16,791 bases of DNA from Oscillospiraceae bacterium (GTDB lineage Bacteria; Bacillota; Clostridia; Oscillospirales; Ruminococcaceae): the NCBI GenBank assembly GCA_016303235.1, contig JAEDMB010000031.1, positions 1 through 16,791 of the forward strand, written 5' to 3'. The position numbers were made by a program, and so were the translations under genes. Positions 6,741 through 14,554 of this stretch are shown piece by piece (position 1 is the first letter of the stretch; each line of letters begins with the position of its first letter). Under the pieces are notes generated by a model, which made no database searches, was not told the origin of the DNA, and saw nothing but the letters and a program-made list of their open reading frames with translations.

Positions 6741-7881
6741 AATTTTTATTGTAGTTTTCAAGCAAAGTTTTGATTTTTTCGTGAGGGTCAATCACGGAGC
6801 TTATTGAAACATCGTGATTTATTGCAGCTATAAAGTATGCGATATATTTTGAAACGTCAACCTCGTGGAACCATTCACGGCTGAGAAGTTCAGGAGTTCT
6901 GTATGTGAGGTTAGTAGCAAATACACCGTCAATATAACCGTCAGCATAAGCCTTGTCGAATTTTTCAAGACCGTTTGTAAATATTGCATAAGTAGCATTT
7001 GCAAAAATTCTTCCTGCATTCTTTTTCTTGAGGGCATATGCAAGGTCAAGCATAGATTCACCGGAGGAAATAATATCATCGGCAATGAAAATATCCTTGC
7101 CGTCAACGGGATTTCCGAGATATTCGTGAGCGACAATAGGATTTCTGCCGTCAACTATTGTTGAATAATCACGTCTCTTATAGAACATTCCGAGTTCAAC
7201 ACCGAGAACAGATGCATAGTACATATTTCTGTTCAAAGCACCTTCATCAGGGCTGACAATCATAAATTTATCTTTAGTAAGCTGAATATCCTTGATATTT
7301 TTTATAACGCTTTTGAGAACCTGATAAGTCGGCATAACGTTGTCAATTCCCATAAGCGGAACAGCGTTCTGTACTCTGGGGTCGTGAGCGTCAAAAGTAA
7401 TTATATTTGAAACTCCCATTCTTTCGAGTTCCTGCAAAGCCCACGCACAGTCAAGTGATTCACGGTAATTTCTTCTGTGCTGACGTCCTCCGTAAAGAAT
7501 AGGCATAATAACAGTAATTCTGTGAGCCTTACCGCTGGCAGCCTGAATAATTCTCTTTAAGTCCTGAAAATGGTCATCGGGGGACATACAGTTTTCACGT
7601 GAAAAGAGCTTGTACTTGCAGTTATAGTTTCCTACATCAACTATGATATACAAGTCCTTTCCTCTGACAGTTGATTTGATGTAGCCTTTTCCGTCACCTG
7701 ATGAAAAGCGGGGACATTCAGCCTCAATAAGAAATGTATCTGTATTATTTCCGCCTTTTTTAGCCCAGTCGACAAGATAATCGTTAATTTTTCCGCCAAG
7801 CTCCTTTGCACTTTCCATAGCGATGATTCCAACGGGAGCTACACTTGATTCCTGATTAAATAAAACTTCACTTGCAGTCAT
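6739..7881 (-). CDS. prs: Ribose-phosphate pyrophosphokinase, long divergent form
   Basis: PRPP synthetase transfers pyrophosphate from ATP to ribose 5-phosphate, giving the precursor for nucleotides, histidine and tryptophan. At 380 aa it exceeds the usual 310-320. Two Rossmann-like halves are visible. The catalytic flexible loop reads YGGRQHRRNY (130-139; RQDRK in standard enzymes). FDAHDPRVQ (163-171) carries the family histidine (H166), SPDEGALNR (210-218) matches the pyrophosphate loop, and ADDIISSGES (267-276) is the PRPP-binding loop, which usually reads DDxIDTxGT. An in-frame TTG at 7899 also exists, but the SD AAAGGA falls inside that extension and points to the ATG at 7881. The pyrophosphatase gene lies 24 bases upstream in the same transcript. 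The name is secure at family level; regulation may differ from classical enzymes. Confidence 0.92.
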   Translation of the reverse strand: MTASEVLFNQESSVAPVGIIAMESAKELGGKINDYLVDWAKKGGNNTDTFLIEAECPRFSSGDGKGYIKSTVRGKDLYIIVDVGNYNCKYKLFSRENCMSPDDHFQDLKRIIQAASGKAHRITVIMPILYGGRQHRRNYRESLDCAWALQELERMGVSNIITFDAHDPRVQNAVPLMGIDNVMPTYQVLKSVIKNIKDIQLTKDKFMIVSPDEGALNRNMYYASVLGVELGMFYKRRDYSTIVDGRNPIVAHEYLGNPVDGKDIFIADDIISSGESMLDLAYALKKKNAGRIFANATYAIFTNGLEKFDKAYADGYIDGVFATNLTYRTPELLSREWFHEVDVSKYIAYFIAAINHDVSISSVIDPHEKIKTLLENYNKN

Positions 7882-7905
7882 AATGACAATTCCTTTCAAA
7901 AATAA

Positions 7906-8436
7906 TTACTTACAGAATTTATTGATATAGTTTTCTATATCTCCGGCTATAATATTTCTTGCACTCTCTGCGTTTTCGATTTCATCAATAGCAGTAGTTT
8001 TGTTTTCAAGTTCCTTATATACCTTGAAGAAGTGAATCATTTCTTCAAAAACGTGTTTAGGGAGTTCGTCAATATCGGTATAGGTGTTATAATTCGGGTC
8101 ATCGAAAGGGATAGCAATAATTTTGTCGTCGTGCTTACCGCTGTCCATCATTCTTATAACGCCTATGGGATAGCATCTTACGAGTGTATGGGGGTAAAGG
8201 GATTCGGAGCATATAACCAGTACATCGAGAGGGTCATTGTCATCAGCATATGTACGGGGTATAAGACCATAATTGGCAGGATAGTGAGTAGAAGTGTATA
8301 AAATTCTGTCCATTTTTATAAAGCCTGTTGACTTGTCGAGTTCATACTTGACTTTACTGCCCTTCGGGATTTCGACAACAGCGAAAAAGTCATTCGGACT
8401 AATACGCTTCGGGTCAATGTTATGCCAGATATTCAA
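7906..8436 (-). CDS. ppa: Inorganic pyrophosphatase, family I
   Basis: This soluble 176-aa enzyme hydrolyses pyrophosphate to two phosphates, pulling biosynthetic reactions forward. Family I landmarks are EIPKGSKVKYE (22-32), the substrate-pocket stretch YTSTHYPANYGLIPRTY (47-63), the metal-binding DDNDPLDV (65-72) and DSGKHDDKIIAIP (98-110). The length matches the family. The start chosen is TTG at 8436, giving MNIWHNIDP, because SD AGAAGGA lies 7 bases upstream; a TTG at 8442 is too close to the SD. It is the first gene of a two-gene operon with prs. Together they make PRPP and clear the pyrophosphate that phosphoribosyltransferases release from it. Confidence 0.96.
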   Translation of the reverse strand: MNIWHNIDPKRISPNDFFAVVEIPKGSKVKYELDKSTGFIKMDRILYTSTHYPANYGLIPRTYADDNDPLDVLVICSESLYPHTLVRCYPIGVIRMMDSGKHDDKIIAIPFDDPNYNTYTDIDELPKHVFEEMIHFFKVYKELENKTTAIDEIENAESARNIIAGDIENYINKFCK

Positions 8437-8505
8437 AATCAAATCCTTCTTTCTATATGAAAAATATCAGGCTGAATCAGAAAAACGGACAGCCCTATAC
8501 TTAAT

Positions 8506-8533
8506 AGTATATCATTTTTTGAAGATTTGTCAA
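8506..8533 (-). promoter_or_regulatory. Promoter of the ppa-prs operon
   Basis: On the minus strand TTGACA (8533-8528), a 16-base spacer and TATACT (8511-8506) form a near-consensus sigma-A promoter. The leader would be about 60 bases. It contains only a short possible hairpin (GGCTG with CAGCC, 15-base loop) and nothing I recognise as a riboswitch. Confidence 0.8.
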
Positions 8534-8659
8534 TAAGAGTTTGAAAATTCGGCAATCTAATATAATTTTACACAGATTTATTATGAATTTTGCATTTTTT
8601 TGTAAACTGGCAAATAAAGGATTCCAACAGTCCGGCAAATATTTTTTTCAGAAATACTA
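8534..8659. other. Non-coding spacer between two divergent promoters
   Basis: The gap between ppa and the cyclase gene is about 300 bases and holds two back-to-back promoters. The core between them is very AT-rich and shows no convincing ORF or RNA structure. The sequence GGCAAATA occurs twice as a direct repeat (8609-8616 and 8634-8641), with a related GGCAAT at 8551-8556. These could be regulator sites, but the evidence is weak. Confidence 0.5.
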
Positions 8660-8688
8660 TTGAAAAAAACTTCGGGAGATGTTATAAT
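8660..8688 (+). promoter_or_regulatory. Promoter of the LacI-like/GGDEF gene
   Basis: TTGAAA (8660-8665), a 17-base spacer and TATAAT (8683-8688) give a strong housekeeping-type promoter. Transcription would begin near 8695, about 45 bases before the proposed start codon. Confidence 0.85.
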
Positions 8689-8739
8689 TAAATGAGTGTT
8701 TTCGTTTTGGCTTAATTTTATATGAAAGAAGTGATATTG

Positions 8740-10665
8740 TTGGAAAAATATATAAATATTGCCGTTATAGTTTCAGGTATCGATGAATATTATCAGAGCT
8801 GTATTCTTGAGGGTATTCAGAAATATGCACGTGAACACAGAATCAATCTTGCTCATTTTATCGCATTCGGCGGAATTATGGAGGATTCAAAGCACGATGC
8901 CGGAGAATATAATATATTTTCGCTCCCTGATTTTTCCCAATTTGACGGAGCAATCCTGCTTGCAAATACAATTTCATCGTCATATGTTGCAGACAGTATA
9001 ATATCAAGAATAAAAAATGCCGGAATACCTGCCGTAAGCATTGACCGTGACATTCCGGAATTTTATCATATCGGAATAGATAATTCCTCTGCTATGGAGA
9101 AAATTGCCGAACATTTTATAGTTCACCATAAATTCAGAACGTTCAACTATATATCAGGCCCCCAGAACAATCCGGAAAGCGTTCAGAGATACAGGGCATT
9201 CCGGAACGTTCTTGAAAAATACAGCCTTCCTTTTGATGAAAGACGTGTATATTTCGGGGATTTCCGTGCAATGAGCGGACGTCAGGCATCGGAATACTTT
9301 CTTGAATCGGGACTTCCCCTGCCCGATGCGGTAATATCTGCAAATGATGTTATGGCACTTTCCGCAATGAATGTCTTTGAAGAAAATAATATCAAAATTC
9401 CCGATGATGTATGTTTTTCCGGTTTCGACAATACATATGATGCAAGAAACTATTCCCCCGAACTCACTTCCGTTCAGAGACCGCTTGCGGAATCAGGAAT
9501 ACTTTCCTGCAAGCTCCTTTTTGAACATATAAACGGGAAAAAAAATGAAAGAAGTTTCATTCTTGATATGAAACCGAGATTTACACAGAGCTGTGGCTGT
9601 GAAAGCTATAATCCCGAAACTCCCGAAAGTTTTAAAAAGCGTAACTATAAAAAAATTGAAAGCAATTCCGTTTCCCGTTCGATGATAAACAGAATGTCCT
9701 GCAAGCTTATCGACTGTGACAGCTTTGAGGAATATATTGAAAAACTCAAGCCCTTTATAAATGAAATAAAGGCGGAGGAATTTTATCTCTGTCTCTGCGA
9801 TAACTGGAACAGCGATATTGATGACAGCGATAATTATAATTTTCATCTTAATAATAACTTTACTGTTGAAGGTTATACGAAAAATGTAACAGTACCGTGC
9901 CTTTTCAGAAACGGACGGTTTTCGTCACTTGAATCGTTTGAATCAAAATATATGGTTCCCGATATGTTCAGCAGTACGGACAAAAACAAAATATATTACT
10001 TTGTGCCACTGCATTTCCGTGAAAGATGTCTCGGCTATCTTGCAATAATGAACAGTGATTTCCCTATGAAAACTTCAATGTTTCAGACCTGGAGCATTAC
10101 TATATGCAGTTCACTTGAAAATATCCGTAAAATAGGCTGTCTTGACAATGCCGTCAAAAAGCTGAATTGTCTTTATACCGTCGATACGCTTTCAGGAATA
10201 TACAACAGAAACGGCTTTAAGAACGATTCCTCCGAGCTTTTCAGCTACTGCATAAACAATCATCTGCCTGTTATGCTGATGTTCATAGATATGGACAATC
10301 TCAAGCATATAAATGACAATTACGGTCATAAATCCGGTGACTCCGCTATACATGCAATTGCCGAGGCTATTAAAAAATCCTGTACGAACGGTGAAATATA
10401 CTGCCGTTTCGGAGGAGATGAATTTATTGTATTCGGCGCTGAATATTCCGAAGAAGATGCCGTTATTCTTACAGAAAAAATACACAGAAATATAAAGGCA
10501 GAATCCGACAGGCTTAATCAGGAATATACACTTACGGCAAGTATAGGTCACTATATACAAATTCCAGATGAAAATTCACAGATTTTCCAGTTTGTAACAG
10601 TTGCTGACCATGTAATGTACGAACAGAAAAAGAAAAAGAAACAGTCAAAATATATCAAAAAATAA
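8740..10665 (+). CDS. Soluble LacI-like sensor fused to diguanylate cyclase
   Basis: This 641-aa protein probably makes c-di-GMP from GTP in response to a cytoplasmic ligand. Residues 5-290 resemble the effector domain of LacI/GalR repressors (type-1 periplasmic-binding fold): INIAVIVSGIDEYYQSC, the FDGAILL strand, IPAVSIDRD, SANDVMALSAMNVF, DVCFSGFDN and TSVQRPLAESG. It ends in a Cys-Gly-Cys (285-287). There is no helix-turn-helix, signal peptide or membrane helix. A middle region (about 300-465), perhaps GAF-like, leads into a GGDEF domain (about 475-635) with TLSGIYNRNGF, FIDMDNLKHIND and a canonical GGDEF at 558-562; no RxxD inhibitory site is visible. The start is TTG, preceded by GAAGTGAT; an in-frame ATG at 8722 lacks an SD. 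It is monocistronic, with its own promoter and terminator. The ligand is unknown; a sugar is plausible. Confidence 0.92.
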   Translation: MEKYINIAVIVSGIDEYYQSCILEGIQKYAREHRINLAHFIAFGGIMEDSKHDAGEYNIFSLPDFSQFDGAILLANTISSSYVADSIISRIKNAGIPAVSIDRDIPEFYHIGIDNSSAMEKIAEHFIVHHKFRTFNYISGPQNNPESVQRYRAFRNVLEKYSLPFDERRVYFGDFRAMSGRQASEYFLESGLPLPDAVISANDVMALSAMNVFEENNIKIPDDVCFSGFDNTYDARNYSPELTSVQRPLAESGILSCKLLFEHINGKKNERSFILDMKPRFTQSCGCESYNPETPESFKKRNYKKIESNSVSRSMINRMSCKLIDCDSFEEYIEKLKPFINEIKAEEFYLCLCDNWNSDIDDSDNYNFHLNNNFTVEGYTKNVTVPCLFRNGRFSSLESFESKYMVPDMFSSTDKNKIYYFVPLHFRERCLGYLAIMNSDFPMKTSMFQTWSITICSSLENIRKIGCLDNAVKKLNCLYTVDTLSGIYNRNGFKNDSSELFSYCINNHLPVMLMFIDMDNLKHINDNYGHKSGDSAIHAIAEAIKKSCTNGEIYCRFGGDEFIVFGAEYSEEDAVILTEKIHRNIKAESDRLNQEYTLTASIGHYIQIPDENSQIFQFVTVADHVMYEQKKKKKQSKYIKK

Positions 10666-10672
10666 TCTCATA

Positions 10673-10710
10673 AAAACAGGACACGACACAAGCCGTATCC
10701 TGTTTTTTGT
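10673..10710. terminator. Bidirectional Rho-independent terminator
   Basis: A 13-bp stem with one mismatch (AAAACAGGACACG at 10673-10685 with 10694-10706) and an 8-base loop is followed by six T on the plus strand and five T on the minus strand. It serves the cyclase gene and the convergent DUF3006-like/mreB operon. Confidence 0.85.
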
Positions 10711-10874
10711 TATTCAATAATGCTGTATTCAAAATTTTCCCAGTGAAGCTTAGTTCCGACATCGCTCCCGAAAGGAAGAAGTGCAAGGGCAATAAAAATT
10801 TCATCGTCGCTGTCAAGACGCTTTAAATAAGCATATTCTCCCTCAATACGTGTTATTATGTAATCAAATGACAT
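10710..10874 (-). CDS. 54-aa DUF3006-like small protein
   Basis: This small gene encodes 54 residues starting MSFDYIITRIEGEYAYLKRL. The pattern (hydrophobic-x-RIEGEYA near the start, an acidic loop, then an ALLP segment at 31-34 followed by a glycine) resembles my recollection of the DUF3006 family of small beta-rich proteins of unknown function. The ATG has a strong SD (ATAGGAGG) and lies 12 bases after the MreB-like stop codon, whose last base begins the SD, so the two are almost certainly co-transcribed. The stop codon abuts the terminator. Coding is well supported by SD, spacing and context; the family match is from memory and moderate. Confidence 0.78.
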   Translation of the reverse strand: MSFDYIITRIEGEYAYLKRLDSDDEIFIALALLPFGSDVGTKLHWENFEYSIIE

Positions 10875-10886
10875 ATAAAAATCCTC

Positions 10887-11906
10887 CTATCTGTATTTAT
10901 ATACCGGAACATTTTCAAAGCCGTCAAGCAGTGTATTCATTTCCTTGAATGCAACGCAGGTACCTTTTGCAACGCAGTTAATCGCATCATCGGCAACGTA
11001 ACATTCAACTCCGAGAGTTCTCTTGATAAGAGGACAGAGTCCCCCAAGCAATGCACCTCCGCCTGTAAGGACAATTCCGTTTGAATGTATATCGCTTACA
11101 AGTTCGGGCGGAGTATCTCCGAGAACTTTTCTTATAGCCTCAAGTATCTGAAAAATTTCGTCCTCGACAGCCTCATAAAGTTCAGTTTCATTAAGATTTA
11201 TTGTTTCGGGCAGTCCCTTGAGAAGATTTTTACCCTTTACCGGCATAGAAATTTCGACATTCGGGTCATAGAGATTAGCCAGATGTATCTTTACATATTC
11301 GGCAGTTCTCTCGCCGATAAGTAGCTTGTACTTATTCTGAACGTATTTTATAATTGCACGGTCTATACAGTTTCCGGCAACTTTTATTGTATGTGAAGTT
11401 ACAACGCCGTTCATAGATACAATAGCTACGTTGGTAGTTCCTCCGCCTATATCTACAACGAGATTTCCCTTAGCTCTGGAAATATCTATTCCCGCTCCAA
11501 TCATAGCGGAAACAGGCTCCTGAATCATATATACCTGCCTTGCACCGGCACTTCTTGCGGTATCAGCTACTGCACGGCTTTCAACATCTGTAATATATGA
11601 GGGTATGCATATAATAATTCTCGGTTTTATAAGCTGATGTCCTGCAACTTTAAGTATAAATTCCCTTATCATACTGTGTGCAAGGTCATCATCGGAAATA
11701 ACTCCTTCGCTTACGGGACGCACCACCGCAATATAATCGGGATTTCTTCCAATCATCTTATAAGCTTCCTTGCCTACTGCAAGAACTCTTTCCGTATATG
11801 TATTATAGGCTATAACAGACGGTTCACTCAGGATAACGCCTCTTTTTCCCATAGTCATAACTATGTTGGCAGTTCCCAAATCTATTCCTATATCAGCATT
11901 CGGCAT
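10887..11906 (-). CDS. mreB: MreB/Mbl-family actin-like cell-shape protein
   Basis: This 339-aa protein belongs to the bacterial actins that polymerise with ATP beneath the membrane and guide wall synthesis. It has phosphate-1 loop GIDLGTANI (7-15), MIQEP with E130, phosphate-2 loop VVDIGGGTTNVAIVS (150-164) and the adenosine motif NGIVLTGGGALLGG (276-289). Length and motif order match MreB. The ATG at 11906 is chosen because SD AAAGGAAG precedes it; an upstream in-frame ATG at 11945 would give an extension unlike MreB. It overlaps the end of recD2 by 14 bases, so translation is likely coupled. mreC and mreD do not follow, so this may be an Mbl- or MreBH-like paralogue rather than the main MreB. 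Confidence 0.92.
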   Translation of the reverse strand: MPNADIGIDLGTANIVMTMGKRGVILSEPSVIAYNTYTERVLAVGKEAYKMIGRNPDYIAVVRPVSEGVISDDDLAHSMIREFILKVAGHQLIKPRIIICIPSYITDVESRAVADTARSAGARQVYMIQEPVSAMIGAGIDISRAKGNLVVDIGGGTTNVAIVSMNGVVTSHTIKVAGNCIDRAIIKYVQNKYKLLIGERTAEYVKIHLANLYDPNVEISMPVKGKNLLKGLPETINLNETELYEAVEDEIFQILEAIRKVLGDTPPELVSDIHSNGIVLTGGGALLGGLCPLIKRTLGVECYVADDAINCVAKGTCVAFKEMNTLLDGFENVPVYKYR

Positions 11907-14115
11907 TTTCCATCTTCCTTTCATATCTGCGGAGCATATGTGCAAGGCACGTATATCTCGATACTTTTTTGCTGTTTTCAGTCATTTCCCTTATATCGTC
12001 TTCAGTTCCTATGAGAATAAGCAGTTTTTTCGCACGTGTTACGGCTGTATATAAAAGATTTCTGTAACAGAGCTTTTTAAATTCACACGTAACGGGCATT
12101 ATAACTGCATCAAATTCACAGCCCTGACTTTTATGCACTGTAATGGCATAGGCAAGCTCAAGCTGTGAGAGCATATCGGCAGTATATACAGCAATTCTGC
12201 CGTCAAAATTAACAGTAACCTCCATAGAACTCCTGTTTATTTTTTCAATGCGTCCTATATCGCCGTTATATATTCCCGCACCGCTTTCATCGTCCTTATA
12301 CCATACTATATTATAATTATTTTTAGTCTGCATTACCTTGTCGCCCAGTCTCAGCGTATAGAGCTGATTTCTTATTTCAGTCTTGAAATCTTCGGGAGGG
12401 TTGAGATGTCTCTGAAGAAAGCGATTTATCTCAATAACTCCGAGTATTCCCTTTTTTGACGGTGAAAGAACCTGTATATTTTCAAAAGGAGAATATTTAT
12501 ATGCATCAGGCAGACGCTTTCCGGCAAGGTCGGAAATAAGCTGAAGAATATTATTGCAGTCAGTTCTTTTGAAAAAGAAAAAATCATTGTCGTGGCGTTT
12601 AAGGTCAGGAAATTCCCCGTTAATAATCTTATGGGCATTTGTAATAATACAGCTTGACTTTGCCTGTCTGAATACTTCTTTAAGCTGAACTACGGGGACA
12701 GCTCCGCTGTCTATAATATCTTTAAGAAGATTTCCCGCACCTACTGACGGGAGCTGGTCGCTGTCACCTACCATTATTATCCTGCAGTCAAAACGCAATG
12801 CACGGAGAAGTGATGAAAAGAGCTGAACATCAACCATAGACATTTCATCTATTATTATAGCATCGCAGGAAAGAGGATTATTTGCATCGTGTATAAATCT
12901 GTGTCTGCCTACTGAATCAAATTCGACTTCAAGCAGACGGTGAATAGTCTTTGATTCCCTGCCTGTAAGTTCAGTCATTCTTTTTGAAGCCCGTCCTGTC
13001 GGAGCTGTCAGAGCTACTTCGCAATCCATTTTCTCAAATATTGATATTATGGCATTTATAGAAGTAGTTTTACCTGTTCCGGGGCCTCCTGTCATTACAA
13101 GGACTCCCTTTGAAATTGCCTCACTTATAGCCTTTCTCTGCAGTGATTCATATTTTATATTATTTTCGGATTCCTCAATATCTATAAGAAAATTGCAGTC
13201 ACATTCAGGCTTCGGAATATATTTACTGCAAAGATTAAGGCGTAAGGCTATAAAATTTTCTGCTGAATAGTACTCCCTGAGATATACAAAATCACGCTTG
13301 TTTTTGCAGTATTCCAGAATGTCTCTTTCCTCAAGAGCCTCACCGTATGCGTCATAGAAATCGCTTTCTGATACCTCGAGAAATGTCTGTGTCTTTTCGC
13401 ATAATTTATTGAGAGGCAGGCACGAATGACCTCCCAGAGCGTTCTGACTCAATATATACTGTATTCCGGCAACAATTCTTCTTGAATCATTTCTTTTGAA
13501 ATTCTGTTCCGAGGCAAGCAAATCGGCTTTTGAAAAATCAAGCTCTATTCCCTCCTGACACATATAATAGGGATTTTTCCGGATAGTTTCAAGAGTATGC
13601 TCTCCGAAACGCTGATAAGCTCTCATTGCAAACTGAGTTCTTATTCCGTACTGTGTCAGATATGATGCAACATTTCTTAATGCGAAAAGCTTTTTGATGT
13701 CGTTTCTGATTTCATTGTATTTGCTTTTTGATATGCCTTTGACTTCCATAAGTCTCTGCGGAGTTTTTTCGATTATTTCAAGGGTATCCTTTCCGAATAC
13801 AGAAACAATACGCTTTGCAAGTGACCGACCTATGCCCTTGACAGCTCCGGAGGAGAGATATTTTTCAATATTAACAGTATCATCGGGGAGCTTTCTCTCG
13901 CAGTATACTGCACAGAACTGTTTTCCGAATCTCGGGTGAAAAGTATAGTTTCCCTCAACGGTCAGAATTTCACCACATTCAATATCTCCAAGCTCCCCGA
14001 CAACTGTTACAAGCTCATCACCTGCATTAAGGTCAAGAACGATATAGCCGTTTGATTCATTTTTAAAGAGAACGCTTTCAACAGTTCCCTCAATTCTTAT
14101 ATCTTTTTCTTCCAT
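11893..14115 (-). CDS. recD2: ATP-dependent RecD2-type DNA helicase
   Basis: RecD2 is a 5'-3' superfamily 1B helicase found in bacteria that often lack a RecBCD-type role for RecD; it acts in DNA repair and replication-fork upkeep. The 740-aa protein has an N-terminal OB-like region (about 5-75) and helix-hairpin-helix segments (VKGIGRSLAKRI at 92-103 and MEVKGISKSKY at 123-133). The motor follows: Walker A GGPGTGKTT (343-351), APTGRASKRM (371-380), Walker B IIDEMSMVD (421-429), motif III VGDSDQLPSVG (449-459), the UvrD-like ITVHKSQGCEFD (658-669) and TAVTRAK (690-696). All look intact. The ATG is preceded by AAGGGA. It follows a small membrane-protein gene after 41 bases and overlaps the mreB-like start. 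Confidence 0.96.
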   Translation of the reverse strand: MEEKDIRIEGTVESVLFKNESNGYIVLDLNAGDELVTVVGELGDIECGEILTVEGNYTFHPRFGKQFCAVYCERKLPDDTVNIEKYLSSGAVKGIGRSLAKRIVSVFGKDTLEIIEKTPQRLMEVKGISKSKYNEIRNDIKKLFALRNVASYLTQYGIRTQFAMRAYQRFGEHTLETIRKNPYYMCQEGIELDFSKADLLASEQNFKRNDSRRIVAGIQYILSQNALGGHSCLPLNKLCEKTQTFLEVSESDFYDAYGEALEERDILEYCKNKRDFVYLREYYSAENFIALRLNLCSKYIPKPECDCNFLIDIEESENNIKYESLQRKAISEAISKGVLVMTGGPGTGKTTSINAIISIFEKMDCEVALTAPTGRASKRMTELTGRESKTIHRLLEVEFDSVGRHRFIHDANNPLSCDAIIIDEMSMVDVQLFSSLLRALRFDCRIIMVGDSDQLPSVGAGNLLKDIIDSGAVPVVQLKEVFRQAKSSCIITNAHKIINGEFPDLKRHDNDFFFFKRTDCNNILQLISDLAGKRLPDAYKYSPFENIQVLSPSKKGILGVIEINRFLQRHLNPPEDFKTEIRNQLYTLRLGDKVMQTKNNYNIVWYKDDESGAGIYNGDIGRIEKINRSSMEVTVNFDGRIAVYTADMLSQLELAYAITVHKSQGCEFDAVIMPVTCEFKKLCYRNLLYTAVTRAKKLLILIGTEDDIREMTENSKKVSRYTCLAHMLRRYERKMENAEC

Positions 14116-14156
14116 AGCAATCCCTTCCGGAAATAATATATCATATCAATATTATA

Positions 14157-14492
14157 CTATCTTTTCTGCATAATTGCAAACGATTCGGAAAAATATTTTT
14201 TCAGTTCATCGGGAGCAAGAAAAACAGCATTTTCGTGATTAAGGCAGAACCTTTCACAGAAATCCTTATGTATTGTACCTGCACCGCAATCGAGCAGAAT
14301 AATATCTGCATCTGTCTGTTCAAGAGTACCGCAAATGCGTTCCCTTAAAGAGTCATCACCCGGAATAACAGGTATAACCGCATAGTAATGCTCTTTCTGA
14401 TTTCTGAAAATACATTCCGCAAAAAGTGAAACACCTTCCGCAACAGCAATAACTGTAATAATAAGTACAGCTGTAAGCAATGCACCGTCCAT
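14157..14492 (-). CDS. Small membrane-anchored protein of unknown function
   Basis: This 111-aa protein has one N-terminal transmembrane helix (about 4-24) and a soluble domain of about 80 residues. The soluble part alternates strands and helices (YYAVIPVIPG, a helix with DDSLRERICGTL, then DADIILLDCGAG, a second helix, and NAVFLAPDELKKYF), suggesting a small alpha/beta fold with a Rossmann-like start. I recall similar unnamed proteins in Clostridia but know no function. The ATG at 14492 is set by SD GAGGTGAT seven bases upstream; an in-frame GTG at 14504 lies within that SD. It is the first gene after a probable promoter at 14525-14554 and precedes recD2 by 41 bases. Confidence 0.78.
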   Translation of the reverse strand: MDGALLTAVLIITVIAVAEGVSLFAECIFRNQKEHYYAVIPVIPGDDSLRERICGTLEQTDADIILLDCGAGTIHKDFCERFCLNHENAVFLAPDELKKYFSESFAIMQKR

Positions 14493-14524
14493 ATAAAAAA
14501 TCACCTCATTGTTTTTTTTATGAT

Positions 14525-14554
14525 ATTATATGAAAGTACAGATAAAAATGTTAA
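14525..14554 (-). promoter_or_regulatory. Probable promoter of the recD2-mreB operon
   Basis: On the minus strand TTAACA (14554-14549), an 18-base spacer and TATAAT (14530-14525) resemble a sigma-A promoter. The -35 box overlaps the stop codon of the TetR-type gene. With no terminator between them, read-through from the regulator is also possible. Confidence 0.65.

Noticed and set aside
6865..7164. 99-aa plus-strand ORF inside prs
   Set aside because: It is antisense to conserved PRPP-synthetase motifs and has no domain signature.
8443..8505. Riboswitch in the ppa-prs leader
   Set aside because: The roughly 60-base leader holds only a 5-bp stem with a large loop; nothing matches a known class.
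9493..9846. 117-aa minus-strand ORF inside the cyclase gene
   Set aside because: It lies wholly within a well-supported gene on the other strand and shows no family motif; treated as a shadow frame.
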